Shown here in pieces: positions 35,471 through 45,031 of a stretch of 64,000 nt of DNA. This DNA is from Akkermansiaceae bacterium. GTDB taxonomy: Bacteria; Verrucomicrobiota; Verrucomicrobiia; Verrucomicrobiales; Akkermansiaceae. How positions within the stretch are numbered: the first letter of the stretch is position 1; every line of letters begins with the position of its first letter. The stretch lies in assembly GCA_019634595.1 (NCBI GenBank), contig JAHCBC010000003.1, positions 682,001-746,000 on the forward strand, in the 5' to 3' direction. The notes under the pieces are model-generated. The model did no database searches and was not told where the DNA came from. It saw only the letters and a list, made by a program, of their open reading frames with translations. The translations under genes were made by a program, and so were the position numbers.

Positions 35471-36966
35471 TGCGTCCACCGCTCCCCATCCTCTTCATCG
35501 TAGCGTCCGCACCGTTTGCCACGGCGGACAAGATCGTCGCGCCCCCGAATCTTTACCGGGACCCCACCTTCACGCGGGAATTCATCGGCAGCTACGGCTT
35601 CCTGTCCGACGTGGAGCCGAAGGTTTCCGCGGAGGAACAGGCCGTGCTCGCCACCGTCCGGGATCTTTTCGAGAAGAACCAGTTTGTCGCGGCTGAAAAG
35701 GAAATCGTCGCCTTCATCAAGGAGACGGAGACACCCTCGGATCCCAAGAAACAACCGGGACAGATCAGTGCCGCAATGGTGTTCGTACTCGGGAACATGT
35801 ACTTTTCGGCGGATCGTCCTGATGAGGCACGACGGGCTTTCCTCGAAGCCATCCGCCGCTTCCCTCGGTTCCGCCGGGCCCATACGAACCTCGGTTATCT
35901 CTACGTTTCCCGGAACCAGATCGAGGAAGCGGTTCCGATGATGCAGAAAGCCATCGAGCTCGGTGAAACCGGAGCGCGCACCTACGGACTGCTCGGCTAT
36001 TGCTATCTTCAGCAGAAAAACGCGATCGCCGCCGAAAACGCCTATCGGCAGGCCTATCTCCTCGATCCGAAGAACCGCGACTGGAAACTCGGACTCACCC
36101 AGTCCCTGCTCGCACAGGAACGTCATGCGGAGGCATCCAGCATGCTCGGCACCCTGATCAACGAGTATCCGGAGGACCGGCAGCTCTGGCTCCAACAGGC
36201 GAACGCCCTGCTCAGCCAGGACAAGAAGATCGACGCGGCGGTGAATCTGGAGGTTCTCCGGCTGAAGGGCCATGCGACCGAAAATGATCTCAATCTGCTC
36301 GGTAACATCTACATGGATCAGGGTGAAGCCCAGCTCGCCCTGTTCGCTTATCTCGAAGCCTTGGACAAGGCTCCCAAACTCGACGTCGCGAGAGCCCTCA
36401 AGTCCGCCCGGATTCTCAACGACTATGGTTTCCCTGACAAAGCCGCGGAGTTCGCCCGCAGGATCTCCGAAAAAGGAAGCCTGACGGACAAGGAGAAGCT
36501 CGATCTCGATCTGGTCAAAGTGCGCATCGCCCAGAGTGCTGGAGAAACCGACCAACTCGGAATCCTCCTCCGCGACCTGTTTTCCAGGGATCCCGGCAAC
36601 GGTGAGATCCTGCTCGAACTAGCCCGTTTCCACGACCAGAAGGCCAAAGACGAACAGGACGACGCAAAACGGACCACGGAACTCGGCGAAGCGAAGATTC
36701 ATTTCAAACTCGCGCTCGAGAAGGAAAACGTCGCCTATCAGGCCAATCTGGGACTCGGCCAGCTTCTCGTCCGCGAGAAGCAATATGCCGAAGGTCTGCC
36801 ATATCTCGAAAAATCCCTCGCGTTGAAGAGCGGGGACAAATCCAGCCTCGAACAATATGTGAGCCGGGTGAAAAGGGCAGCCGACCGTGACTCGCAGAGG
36901 AAAGAACGGGAGGCGACCGAAAGGGCGGAAGCCGCGGCCGAGCCTGTGAAGAAAAAACTCCAATGA
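35470..36966 (+). CDS. Exported tetratricopeptide-repeat protein of the TonB operon
   Basis: A 498-residue protein from ATG 35470, which shares one base with the tonB stop; a longer frame starting inside tonB is an artefact. The signal peptide (MRPPLPILFIVASAPFATA) is followed by at least six TPR-type helical pairs, for example around ARRAFLEAIRRFPRFRRAH, NLGYLYVSRNQIEEAV and LLGYCYLQQKNAIAAENAYRQ. It ends in a charged, coiled-coil-like region. TPR proteins close TonB2-type operons in Vibrio and Shewanella, where they affect receptor function. The stop overlaps the porin start by ATGA, so the two are translationally coupled. Confidence 0.85.
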   Translation: MRPPLPILFIVASAPFATADKIVAPPNLYRDPTFTREFIGSYGFLSDVEPKVSAEEQAVLATVRDLFEKNQFVAAEKEIVAFIKETETPSDPKKQPGQISAAMVFVLGNMYFSADRPDEARRAFLEAIRRFPRFRRAHTNLGYLYVSRNQIEEAVPMMQKAIELGETGARTYGLLGYCYLQQKNAIAAENAYRQAYLLDPKNRDWKLGLTQSLLAQERHAEASSMLGTLINEYPEDRQLWLQQANALLSQDKKIDAAVNLEVLRLKGHATENDLNLLGNIYMDQGEAQLALFAYLEALDKAPKLDVARALKSARILNDYGFPDKAAEFARRISEKGSLTDKEKLDLDLVKVRIAQSAGETDQLGILLRDLFSRDPGNGEILLELARFHDQKAKDEQDDAKRTTELGEAKIHFKLALEKENVAYQANLGLGQLLVREKQYAEGLPYLEKSLALKSGDKSSLEQYVSRVKRAADRDSQRKEREATERAEAAAEPVKKKLQ

Positions 36967-38273
36967 CAATGACGCCTCCTCCCCCGAAGATCCTCGTTCT
37001 CGGCGTCCTGCTGCTGCCTTTGGCGAAAGCCAATGAAGCGCTTGACGTCCTCGAAGGCAGAACCGATCCGGCGACGGTGGAACTGCCATCGACACCTGAA
37101 GGTTCCACAACCGCCGCAAAGGAGAACGAACGGATCACCTACCCCGAACAGCAATGGCCTCCCGGGCCGCTGGATCCATTCTGGCAGCGGACGATCCTCT
37201 ATTCGAATCCCGACAACCCCTATGTCCAGAAAGTCGCCTTGTCCGGTCTACTCGAATGGCAGGGCGCGTGGGGGAAAATCAACGGCGATGACAACGATCG
37301 CAATCTCGACAGCACCCGTACCCGGCGCGCGCGGCTTGGCGCCCGCATGAGGGTTTTCCGGAACACCGACATCGAAGTGACGGGCGAGTTCACAGGTGAT
37401 TCGGATTACCACGGCATCGAACGCCTCAGCGGAACCACCGAAATCAGACCGGACATTTCGGTCACCTATGGAAAATTCCGCCCTTCGTTCGGAACGGAAT
37501 ACCGCACCCCCGACGAGCTTCTTCCCTATCCCGATCGGACCCTCCTTTCGAACCTGCTCGCTCCCGCAAGCACGATCGGCGCAGCGGTGAGTCACAAGCG
37601 TGGCGAATGGGACTTCGGTCTCGGTTGGTTTTCCAATGAATCCGATCCCTATATTCCTTCCGTCGAAGGACCGGGTTTCCTGAATCTCAACATTTCAAGG
37701 ACCGTCAGCCGGATGTCGGGAAATCAACCGACCCGCACCCGCTGGCATCTCGATTACATTCACAACCTCGATCCGGACGGCTCCAGCTCGGTTCCCCGAT
37801 TCGACGTGAAGGACCGGCGTTCCGCCAACGGAAGCCAACGGGTCGGTTCGAATCCGACATTCCGCCACCTGGTTTCCGCAGGAGTCACCCTCGAGTCGCC
37901 AACCTACGGCTTCACAGGGGATTTTATGTGGGGTCGCGGAGATACCACGGTATGGGGCATGAATTTCAGCCCCTACTACTGGGCGATTCCGGGACGCCTG
38001 AAGATCGTGGGAAGATACCAGTTCGCGGATTCGGACGATCCCGGAGCCCTCGTCACATCCTTGGGAGCTTCGTCCGATCCCTACTTCGACGATACCCCCT
38101 TCGTCATTGGCGACGAGTTTCACTCATTCTATCTCGGCACGAACTGGCACATCAATCAAAACCGGCTCGTCCTGACGGGAGGGGTCGAATACTCCGACAT
38201 GAAAGATGACTCCGGTGGCGGAGCTGATGTCGACTCTTGGATCTGGCATGCCGGGGCGAGAATCTCATTTTGA
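36963..38273 (+). CDS. Phosphate-selective porin, OprO/OprP type
   Basis: A 436-residue outer-membrane porin. A signal peptide (ILVLGVLLLPLAKA) precedes a linker and a 16-strand-type barrel ending in Phe (WHAGARISF). The segment GEFTGDSDYHGIERLSG and the phrase VTYGKFRPSFGTEYRTPDEL are like the OprO/OprP family, whose porins bind phosphate or pyrophosphate. An alternative ATG two codons on is possible. It is the last gene of the series, linked to the TPR gene by ATGA. Its presence supports phosphate as the cargo of the whole cluster. It converges on the arsC gene 73 bp away. Confidence 0.85.
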   Translation: MTMTPPPPKILVLGVLLLPLAKANEALDVLEGRTDPATVELPSTPEGSTTAAKENERITYPEQQWPPGPLDPFWQRTILYSNPDNPYVQKVALSGLLEWQGAWGKINGDDNDRNLDSTRTRRARLGARMRVFRNTDIEVTGEFTGDSDYHGIERLSGTTEIRPDISVTYGKFRPSFGTEYRTPDELLPYPDRTLLSNLLAPASTIGAAVSHKRGEWDFGLGWFSNESDPYIPSVEGPGFLNLNISRTVSRMSGNQPTRTRWHLDYIHNLDPDGSSSVPRFDVKDRRSANGSQRVGSNPTFRHLVSAGVTLESPTYGFTGDFMWGRGDTTVWGMNFSPYYWAIPGRLKIVGRYQFADSDDPGALVTSLGASSDPYFDDTPFVIGDEFHSFYLGTNWHINQNRLVLTGGVEYSDMKDDSGGGADVDSWIWHAGARISF

Positions 38274-38346
38274 TCATCAACTTCACGAACACGCTGTAGT
38301 GTATTGCGGAGCAAATCCGATCTAAAATTTCGGGTTCTGCCTTTAT

Positions 38347-38781
38347 TTAAGTAGACCGGCAGGTCGCCATACACCACTCCTCGATCTTGGAGCGAATCGA
38401 ATCCCGGACCGTCCGGAATCCACGTACTCGTTCTTCGTCAGTGCCGGAAAGAGCTGCAGGATCATCAAACGGCCAATGCAACCTCTCGAATGATCGGACG
38501 ACGATCGGACAGCGCTCTTCAACAGTTTCGGGGCATAGTGAAATCGCTTTTACGAATACCTTTCCGGTCTTGAAAACATCAAAAACAGCCTGTGTCTTGT
38601 TTGACGCGATATCGATCCCGATTTCGTTCATCACCTGAACCGCCAGCGGATGAATTTCCCCTGGCGTGATTCCAGCGCTTTCGGCGGTAAAGAATTCTGA
38701 ACACAAGCGGTTCACGAGAGCGGCAGCCATTTGGCTTCTCGCGCTATTGTGGTAACAGATAAATAGAATGCTACTTTTCAT
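38347..38781 (-). CDS. arsC: Thioredoxin-type arsenate reductase, copy near phoU
   Basis: Reduces arsenate to arsenite with the low-molecular-weight phosphatase fold. The P-loop is CYHNSARS (Cys9), and the redox pair is CPETVEERC, with FDDPAA after it. The 144-residue size is normal. It follows phoU by 15 bp on the same strand, so it is probably transcribed with the pst genes. Of the three arsC copies in the window it is the least typical: Tyr replaces the usual Val or Thr after the catalytic Cys. Arsenate reduction would thus rise with phosphate uptake. Confidence 0.87.
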   Translation of the reverse strand: MKSSILFICYHNSARSQMAAALVNRLCSEFFTAESAGITPGEIHPLAVQVMNEIGIDIASNKTQAVFDVFKTGKVFVKAISLCPETVEERCPIVVRSFERLHWPFDDPAALSGTDEERVRGFRTVRDSIRSKIEEWCMATCRST

Positions 38782-38796
38782 GGGTGCAGAGCGTGG

Positions 38797-39483
38797 TCAA
38801 ATTTCGTCCCGTCTGTGCCTGATGTCTTTTGCTTTCCCTAGATAGACGGCGTCTTCTCCGATGTTCTGGGAGAGATCCCCGATCCGCTCCAACGATCTGC
38901 AGGCGAAAATCAGATGAAGATAGATGTCCGTGCGCGCTCCACCGCTGGCAAGGTTCGCACTGTACCCGGCAACTATTTCCTTATACAGACGGTCAAGCTC
39001 CTTGTCTTTGGCTTGCAATGATTCGCCAAGACTTGCATCCGAATCCAGCAGCGACACCAAGGCATCAGCCAACTCAGAAGCGGCCAGCATGTAAAGCCGC
39101 CGGAAATTTCCCAGATCCGGATCTGGCGCCGCCGCTCCGATACCGAGGATTTTTCTCCCCCTCTTAGCAATATTTACGGCATGATCAGAAATCCGCTCAA
39201 GATTGCTGGCCACTTTCATGGCACTGAGGACAAAACGGAGATCGGTGGCGACGGGATGAAATTTCAACAGGATCTCAATGGAAATTCCATCGATACGAAC
39301 CTGAGCGTCATCCACCTCATTGTCATCGGCGATGACCAGCTTGCACAGCTCCAGATCACCGCCGACAAGACCTTCCACAGCCCGGTCCAAATTGCTCCGG
39401 GTTTGTGCACCCATTTTCACGATCTCCTCCCGAAGGAGGTCCATCGCATCGTTAAAATCGTGGAGAATGTGTCGAGTATTCAT
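38797..39483 (-). CDS. phoU: Phosphate signalling protein PhoU
   Basis: Links the Pst transporter to the PhoR sensor and limits phosphate uptake. The 228-residue protein has two homologous three-helix halves, each with the metal-binding motif: ERISDHAVNIAKRG near residue 95 and ERIGDLSQNIGEDA near the C-terminus. It follows the second pstB by 27 bp, the usual position. PhoR and PhoB are not in the window, so it must act with chromosomal partners elsewhere if they are conserved. Confidence 0.95.
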   Translation of the reverse strand: MNTRHILHDFNDAMDLLREEIVKMGAQTRSNLDRAVEGLVGGDLELCKLVIADDNEVDDAQVRIDGISIEILLKFHPVATDLRFVLSAMKVASNLERISDHAVNIAKRGRKILGIGAAAPDPDLGNFRRLYMLAASELADALVSLLDSDASLGESLQAKDKELDRLYKEIVAGYSANLASGGARTDIYLHLIFACRSLERIGDLSQNIGEDAVYLGKAKDIRHRRDEI

Positions 39484-39510
39484 GAGTAGGAGATGAGAGA
39501 AACATTTCGA

Positions 39511-40287
39511 TTAACCGAATCTTCCGCTGATGTATTCTTCCGTTTCGTGGCGTGTCGGATTCTTGAAAATTTTTCCCGTGTTCCCTTCCTCAATGAGCTC
39601 GCCGAGGTAGAAGAATGCCGTCCGGTTGGAAACCCGGGTCGCCTGCTGCATGTTGTGGGTCACGATGACAATGGTGAATTCGTCCCTGAGAGAGGAGATC
39701 AGTTCCTCCACCTTCGCCGTGGCCACTGGGTCCAGTGCGGAACAAGGCTCATCCATCAACAGCACCTCCGGCTTGATGGCGATCGATCGGGCGATGCAGA
39801 GTCTCTGCTGCTGCCCCCCCGAAAGCGCGTGCGCACTCTCATGGAGCCGGCCCTTCACTTCATCCCAAAGGGCGGCCAGCGTGAGGGATCGTTCCACCGC
39901 TTCATCCAGGACGGGCTTCCGCCGTTCACCCCGGATTCTCAGTCCGTAGGCCACATTCTCGTAGATACTCCGCGGAAATGGATTGGACTTCTGGAAGACC
40001 ATCCCCACCCGGTTGCGGAGCTCCACGGGATCGACATCCTCTCCATGAATCTCCTCACCTGCGATGTGTATTGTGCCCTTGGTGACCCGGGCACCTGGCA
40101 CGAAGTCATTCATCCGGTTGAAGCAGCGCAGCAACGTGGATTTGCCGCAACCCGACGGCCCGATAAAAGCCATTACATCGCCCTTGTTGATACGAAGATT
40201 AATGTTCTTGAGCGCGGGGGTGTGACCATAGCGGAATTCCACATCGGTTGCTTCGATCACGGGTATCTCGGAGGGAACTGGCATCAT
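39511..40287 (-). CDS. pstB: Phosphate ABC transporter ATP-binding protein, second copy
   Basis: A 258-residue ATPase from ATG 40287 ([15 protein letters not shown]); an ORF extension upstream overlaps the first pstB and is not used. It shows Walker [10 protein letters not shown], the [14 protein letters not shown] signature, Walker [13 protein letters not shown] and the H-loop THNMQQA. It begins 4 bp after the first pstB stop and is about as different from it as two separate paralogs. Tandem pstB genes occur in some Firmicutes. The pair may form a heterodimer or give two affinity states. Confidence 0.94.
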   Translation of the reverse strand: MMPVPSEIPVIEATDVEFRYGHTPALKNINLRINKGDVMAFIGPSGCGKSTLLRCFNRMNDFVPGARVTKGTIHIAGEEIHGEDVDPVELRNRVGMVFQKSNPFPRSIYENVAYGLRIRGERRKPVLDEAVERSLTLAALWDEVKGRLHESAHALSGGQQQRLCIARSIAIKPEVLLMDEPCSALDPVATAKVEELISSLRDEFTIVIVTHNMQQATRVSNRTAFFYLGELIEEGNTGKIFKNPTRHETEEYISGRFG

Positions 40288-40291
40288 GGAT

Positions 40292-41074
40292 TCAACTGAA
40301 TTTTCCGGAAATGTAAGCTTCGGTCTTTTCATCGCGAGGGTTCTCAAACACCTCGCGTGTAGGGGCGAATTCAACGAGCTGGCCCATGTAGAGAAAGGCG
40401 GTCAGATCGGAGCAGCGCGAAGCTTGCTCCATGTTGTGGGTCACGATCACGATCGTGAATTGATCGCTCAGGGTGCTGATCAGCTCCTCGATCCTGAGCG
40501 TGGCCTTCGGATCAAGCGCCGCGCATGGCTCGTCCATGAGAAGGATTTCCGGTTCGTTAGCGATGGCCCTGGCGATGCACAGCCTCTGTTGCTGGCCGCC
40601 CGATAGTCCAAGCGCGCTTTGGTGAAGGCGGTCCTTCACCTCGTCCCAGAGAGCGGCGGAGCGAAGGGATCTTTCCACCACTTCGTCGAGTTTCCGCTTC
40701 GAGCCGCCACCCGAGACCCGCAGGCTGAACGCGACGTTCTCATAGATCGATTTAGGGAACGGGTTGTACTTCTGGAAAACCATTCCCACCCTTTTGCGGA
40801 GCGAGATGACTTCCACCTTCGGGTCATAGAGGCTCTGGTCCCCGATGCGAATGTCACCCTCGTGGCGGATCCCGTCGACGAGATCGTTCATGCGGTTGAG
40901 ATTCCGCAGGAGAGTCGATTTGCCGCAACCCGATGGCCCGATGAAGGCGGTGACCTGCCGCTCCGGAATGGCCATGTCCACCCCGTGAAGCACTTTCTTT
41001 TCTCCATAGAAGAAGCTGAAGTCATCCACGCGGATGAAATCCGGCCTCGGTGTGATTTCTTGGATCATGGTCAT
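40292..41074 (-). CDS. pstB: Phosphate ABC transporter ATP-binding protein, first copy
   Basis: A 260-residue ATPase powering PstCA. Walker A is GPSGCGKST, the signature [14 protein letters not shown], Walker [13 protein letters not shown] and the H-loop THNMEQA. The PstB-type phrase [20 protein letters not shown] is present. It lies 4 bp after pstA and directly before the second pstB. All nucleotide-binding residues are intact in both copies, so neither looks like a decaying duplicate. Confidence 0.95.
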   Translation of the reverse strand: MTMIQEITPRPDFIRVDDFSFFYGEKKVLHGVDMAIPERQVTAFIGPSGCGKSTLLRNLNRMNDLVDGIRHEGDIRIGDQSLYDPKVEVISLRKRVGMVFQKYNPFPKSIYENVAFSLRVSGGGSKRKLDEVVERSLRSAALWDEVKDRLHQSALGLSGGQQQRLCIARAIANEPEILLMDEPCAALDPKATLRIEELISTLSDQFTIVIVTHNMEQASRCSDLTAFLYMGQLVEFAPTREVFENPRDEKTEAYISGKFS

Positions 41075-41078
41075 CGCG

Positions 41079-42701
41079 TTAGAAACTTGAAACCGCGTAG
41101 CGCTTCCTGATGCGGTTCCGGAGAATGATGGCGGTCAAATTCATCGCAACCACTAGGACAATCAGAAGCAGGGTCGTGGCGAACACCATTGGTTTGGCTG
41201 CCTCCGAGTCCGGGGATTGGAATCCCAGGTCATAGATATGAAAACCAAGGTGCATGAACTTCCGCTCCGGGTGGACGAAGGGAAACGATCCGTCGATCGG
41301 CAGCTCCGGCGCGAGTTTCACCACTCCGACCAGCATCAAAGGGGCGACCTCGCCTGCCCCTCGCGCCATCGCGAGGATGATTCCGGTCAGGATGCCCGGG
41401 AGCGATGCCGGCAGCACGACCCGCTGGATCACCTGCCACTTGGAGGCCCCGCAAGCCAGGGCCGCTTCACGAACTCCGCGAGGCACCGCGGCCAAGGCTT
41501 CTTCGGTGGCCACGATGACCACCGGCACCGTCATCAGGGCGAGCGTCAGGGAAGCCCAGAGCATGCCACCCGTCTTGTAGGTTGCGGCTCCCTTATCCGG
41601 GAAGAACAGGCTGTCGATCTCGCCCCCGAGGAAATACACGAAGAAGGCCAGACCGAAGACGCCAAAAACAATGGAAGGCACCCCCGCGAGGTTGTTGACG
41701 GATATCCGGACGGCTCGGACGAGGAACCCCTGTTTCGCATACTCTCGCAGGTAGATCGCCGTGATCACTCCGAATGGCGTCACGAATAGGCACATGACGA
41801 GCGTCATCGTGACCGTGCCAAAGATCGCCGGAAACGCGCCTCCTTCGGTGTTCGCCTCCCGAGGCTCGTCACTGAGAAAATTCCAGATCCGATGCAGCGT
41901 TTCCCAAAGCCGCGAGAAGAACCCTGCCCGGTTGGACTCGAAGACATGAAGGATGTTGCCGGTCGCAATCTCCATCGTGCGTCCATCGGCAGCCTCCACG
42001 ACGAGATGACGTGTCGATAAACGCTCTCTCAGTGTACGTGCGTCGGCGGCGAGTGTCAGATACCGTGCCTCTAAATCGGCCCGGCGGGATGCCGTCCCGG
42101 AATCTCCCGGCTGCGTCTTCTCCAGAATCCGGAGCTGCTCGAGCCCTTTGTTCACCTCTCCGATCTCATCCCTCTCGATCTTCCTAAGTTGCTTGCGTGT
42201 CCGGGATCCCTCCCGCAGGGCATTTTTCAGCACCTTTTGGAATTCCTGACTTGTGGCGTCAACGGGAGCGTTTCCACTTTCCGTGAAGCTGCGTAATCTG
42301 CCGATTGCCTTCCCACCTTCAAGTTGTTCGATCAGGCACATGTCTGCCGGACGTTCGGTGGACGAGATCTTCGCCTCGTCGATGAACAGGAAAAGCTCCG
42401 GAGTAAGGCTGCGGTTGCCTCGGAAAAGCTGGATCTCTTTGTGGAAGGAACCATCCACGTCTTTGCGGCTCCGCGCCTGGGTGATGATTCCGGCGACTTT
42501 CTCGACGCTATCACCGGTCTTGATTTCCAACACGTCGATCCGTGCCGGCCAGAACGATGAAAGCCCCTTGAAAATGATCAGAAGAAGCAGGGCGACGGTG
42601 AGGACCACACCGATTGACAGGCCGGATGCGGTCAACCAGACCCATGGCTCGCCCTTGCGGGAGCGTCCTGTCGTGGCAAATGTATTGGAGCGGATGGCCA
42701 T
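41079..42701 (-). CDS. pstA: Phosphate ABC transporter permease PstA, extended form
   Basis: Inner-membrane permease of 540 residues, nearly twice the E. coli length of 296. After the first helix ([21 protein letters not shown]) an insertion of about 240 residues carries coiled-coil-like sequence ([20 protein letters not shown] region). The permease core follows with [20 protein letters not shown] and the cytoplasmic EAA loop ([21 protein letters not shown]). It ends with a helix and [11 protein letters not shown]. Vibrio and Shewanella have a similar long PstA. It is 6 bp after pstC. Confidence 0.92.
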   Translation of the reverse strand: MAIRSNTFATTGRSRKGEPWVWLTASGLSIGVVLTVALLLLIIFKGLSSFWPARIDVLEIKTGDSVEKVAGIITQARSRKDVDGSFHKEIQLFRGNRSLTPELFLFIDEAKISSTERPADMCLIEQLEGGKAIGRLRSFTESGNAPVDATSQEFQKVLKNALREGSRTRKQLRKIERDEIGEVNKGLEQLRILEKTQPGDSGTASRRADLEARYLTLAADARTLRERLSTRHLVVEAADGRTMEIATGNILHVFESNRAGFFSRLWETLHRIWNFLSDEPREANTEGGAFPAIFGTVTMTLVMCLFVTPFGVITAIYLREYAKQGFLVRAVRISVNNLAGVPSIVFGVFGLAFFVYFLGGEIDSLFFPDKGAATYKTGGMLWASLTLALMTVPVVIVATEEALAAVPRGVREAALACGASKWQVIQRVVLPASLPGILTGIILAMARGAGEVAPLMLVGVVKLAPELPIDGSFPFVHPERKFMHLGFHIYDLGFQSPDSEAAKPMVFATTLLLIVLVVAMNLTAIILRNRIRKRYAVSSF

Positions 42702-42707
42702 CTGGGA

Positions 42708-44969
42708 TCAGGCGAGTTTGTTTTTCTCCCTCAAATGCTGCCGGAGGACCTCCGCCACCGTATTGAGGGTAAACGTGAGCACGAAGAGAACGAAGGCACC
42801 CAGAAAGAGGGTTCTGTAGTGGGTTGAACCGGGGGCCGCCTCGGGAAGCTCGACGGCGACATTCGCGGAAAGGGTTCGCATCCCGGAGAAGATGTTCCAT
42901 TCGGTCACCGGCGTGTTGCCGGTTGCCATCACCACGATCATGGTTTCACCGACCGCCCGGCCGAAGCCGATCATGAGCGCCGAAAAGATTCCAGGGGATG
43001 CTACCGGGAGGATCACCGTCCTCACGACCTGCCATCTGCTCGCACCCAATGCGGCCGCAGCGGCGGAGAGCGTCTTCGGAACATTCGAGATGGCATCTTC
43101 TGCAATCGTGAAAATCACCGGAATCACCGCGAAGCCCATCATGAAACCGACCACCAAGGAGTTCCTCTGGTCGAAAGTCGAGCCGGTTGCCTGGGGCCAC
43201 CAGAGCCGAAAATCGGCGATTTCCCGGCTAGTTGCCGGGTCCTTATAAATGAAGAACAGCTTTTCAATCAAAGGGCCGCAAGACCATGCTCCATACCCGA
43301 CCGCAAGAAGGAGCGGCATCAGCACCAGCCATTCGCGTCCTCCGGAAAACCGCTGGCGGATTCTCATGGGCTGCCTGCTCCAGAACCATCCGACTGCGAT
43401 TGCCGTCAACGGCAGAACGATGATTACCATGAAAATCGAAGGCACCCTTTGCTCGATGAGAGGAGCGAGCCAGATGCCCGCCAGGAACCCCAGCACCACG
43501 GAAGGAAGGGAGGCCATGATCTCCATGGCAGGCTTCACCACCCGCTTCATCTCCGCTGGCAGAAAGCTGGCTGAAAACACTGCGGCAAGAAGTGCCACCG
43601 GCACCGAAAACAGGAGCGCGTATAGCGTGCCTTTCAACGATCCGACGATGAGGGGAATGAGTGACAACTTGGGCTCGAAATCGTCCGTTCCTCCCGTTGA
43701 CTGCCACTGATAGACCGGGGCCGATCCTCCTTCATACCAGACCTTGCCGAAGAACGCGCGCCAGCCTGACTCGGGGTGCGGATCCTTGACTTCGAATCTC
43801 TGGATTTCTCCCGCTTGGCCCGCGATGAAAAAATGTTCCGATTTGCCATCAATGGTCGCGAGAGTTGGCGCGAACGAGGCTTCGCCAGCCCATCGAGTCT
43901 CTCCTGAAGTGAGGTGCCTCAACGCCATCGAACGCCCGGCTCCAACAAGAAAGGTTTTGTTTCGCTGGCTGGCTGCAAAGACCGGTTCTCCGGTTCCCGC
44001 CGAATCAAAGTGTTTGGTTTTGCCAAAGAGTCTCTCTCCATCTGAACCCGTCGAAAAGAGACTGTAGACTGCCTGCTCGCCTGACGAAGCCGTCAGCACC
44101 ACCGATGTTCCACCAAAAAGAAAATCCATCCTGTCAGGCGGGGAATTCCCGAAAGGGGAGAACTTCTGGCGCACCGAGACACCAGTGCTGTCGGTTTTCA
44201 AATAACTGACACCGCCGTCAGCGCTCGCGATGAGGACGGCAGAGCCGTTTTGTGAGGCTAGGACCGAAACCACTTTGGGGCCAACTTCCGAGGTGATCTC
44301 CGTTTCCCCCAGAAGGCTGAGCTTTCCACCACCGATGAGGGATTTTTTCTGTCCCAATCGAAGCACGGAGGAAACATCCTGCCCGTTCGCACTTCGGACT
44401 CCAATCAGGGTCCTGCCGCTTCCACCTTCCCCATAGGCAACCCGGGATACAGGGCCCTCTCCCGCTTGCATTGCAAACCACGGCTCCGGCTCAACCACCG
44501 GTTCGATCGATCGCGTCCCATCTGAGTCGAACTTGGACTCGTAGTTGACCACGAACGATCCGATTCTCCCATCCGCCAAGCCGAGCGCCACCCGGCGGTG
44601 CACGGCATCATAAGCGACGGCCGTGACTTCCAATCCCTGCAAAGCAGGCAGGGGCACCTCATTGCGCGTCCCATCTTTTTCCCGGATGAAGGTCAGTGTG
44701 TCCTTCCCATAATAAAGGAAAGGCATTTCACCCCACTCGTCGACTCCGAGGACCAACGGCTTCCCGGACCCGTGGGCGCTGATCACAGCCTCCGGATGGA
44801 CCTTCGCGCTGGAGAACAACGGAAGAATCTCCCTGAAAATGAATGCGAAGATCCCCAGCACGGCTAGCACCACCGCGATGCCGCCGATCCGGATGATGTG
44901 GGTCATCAGGAAGTCCACCACAAGAATGCGGCGTGACACTTGGAATCTCGATGGGTCTGGCTGGCTCAT
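42708..44969 (-). CDS. pstC: Phosphate ABC transporter permease PstC, with large N-terminal extension
   Basis: Inner-membrane permease of 753 residues. After the first helix (IIRIGGIAVVLAVLGIFAFI) an extra region of about 400 residues is rich in beta strands with repeating GxVSRVAYGEGGSG and DGKSEHFFIAGQAGE-like turns, consistent with a propeller-type periplasmic domain. The permease core then follows: GTLYALLFSVPVALLAAV, FLAGIWLAPL and the EAA loop KTLSAAAAALGASRWQ. The form matches the long PstC of Vibrio-type operons. Separated from pstS by a terminator-like hairpin. Confidence 0.92.
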   Translation of the reverse strand: MSQPDPSRFQVSRRILVVDFLMTHIIRIGGIAVVLAVLGIFAFIFREILPLFSSAKVHPEAVISAHGSGKPLVLGVDEWGEMPFLYYGKDTLTFIREKDGTRNEVPLPALQGLEVTAVAYDAVHRRVALGLADGRIGSFVVNYESKFDSDGTRSIEPVVEPEPWFAMQAGEGPVSRVAYGEGGSGRTLIGVRSANGQDVSSVLRLGQKKSLIGGGKLSLLGETEITSEVGPKVVSVLASQNGSAVLIASADGGVSYLKTDSTGVSVRQKFSPFGNSPPDRMDFLFGGTSVVLTASSGEQAVYSLFSTGSDGERLFGKTKHFDSAGTGEPVFAASQRNKTFLVGAGRSMALRHLTSGETRWAGEASFAPTLATIDGKSEHFFIAGQAGEIQRFEVKDPHPESGWRAFFGKVWYEGGSAPVYQWQSTGGTDDFEPKLSLIPLIVGSLKGTLYALLFSVPVALLAAVFSASFLPAEMKRVVKPAMEIMASLPSVVLGFLAGIWLAPLIEQRVPSIFMVIIVLPLTAIAVGWFWSRQPMRIRQRFSGGREWLVLMPLLLAVGYGAWSCGPLIEKLFFIYKDPATSREIADFRLWWPQATGSTFDQRNSLVVGFMMGFAVIPVIFTIAEDAISNVPKTLSAAAAALGASRWQVVRTVILPVASPGIFSALMIGFGRAVGETMIVVMATGNTPVTEWNIFSGMRTLSANVAVELPEAAPGSTHYRTLFLGAFVLFVLTFTLNTVAEVLRQHLREKNKLA

Positions 44970-44973
44970 TTGA

Positions 44974-45021
44974 GAGGAGGAAAGAACGGGGTCCGGCGCG
45001 ATGCCGCTGCCGGATCCCGTT
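44974..45021 (-). terminator. Hairpin attenuator between pstS and pstC
   Basis: On the minus strand, AACGGGATCCGGC (45021-45009) pairs with GCCGGACCCCGTT (44997-44985) with one mismatch, then a pyrimidine-rich run CTTTCCTCCTC follows. Such a partial terminator after pstS would give more binding protein than permease, as found in several pst operons. Confidence 0.55.
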
Positions 45022-45031
45022 CCGGTAAGAT

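Noticed and set aside
35305..36555. Minus-strand frame of 416 residues opposite the TPR gene
   Set aside because: The TPR protein has clear repeats and operon coupling; the antisense frame has none.
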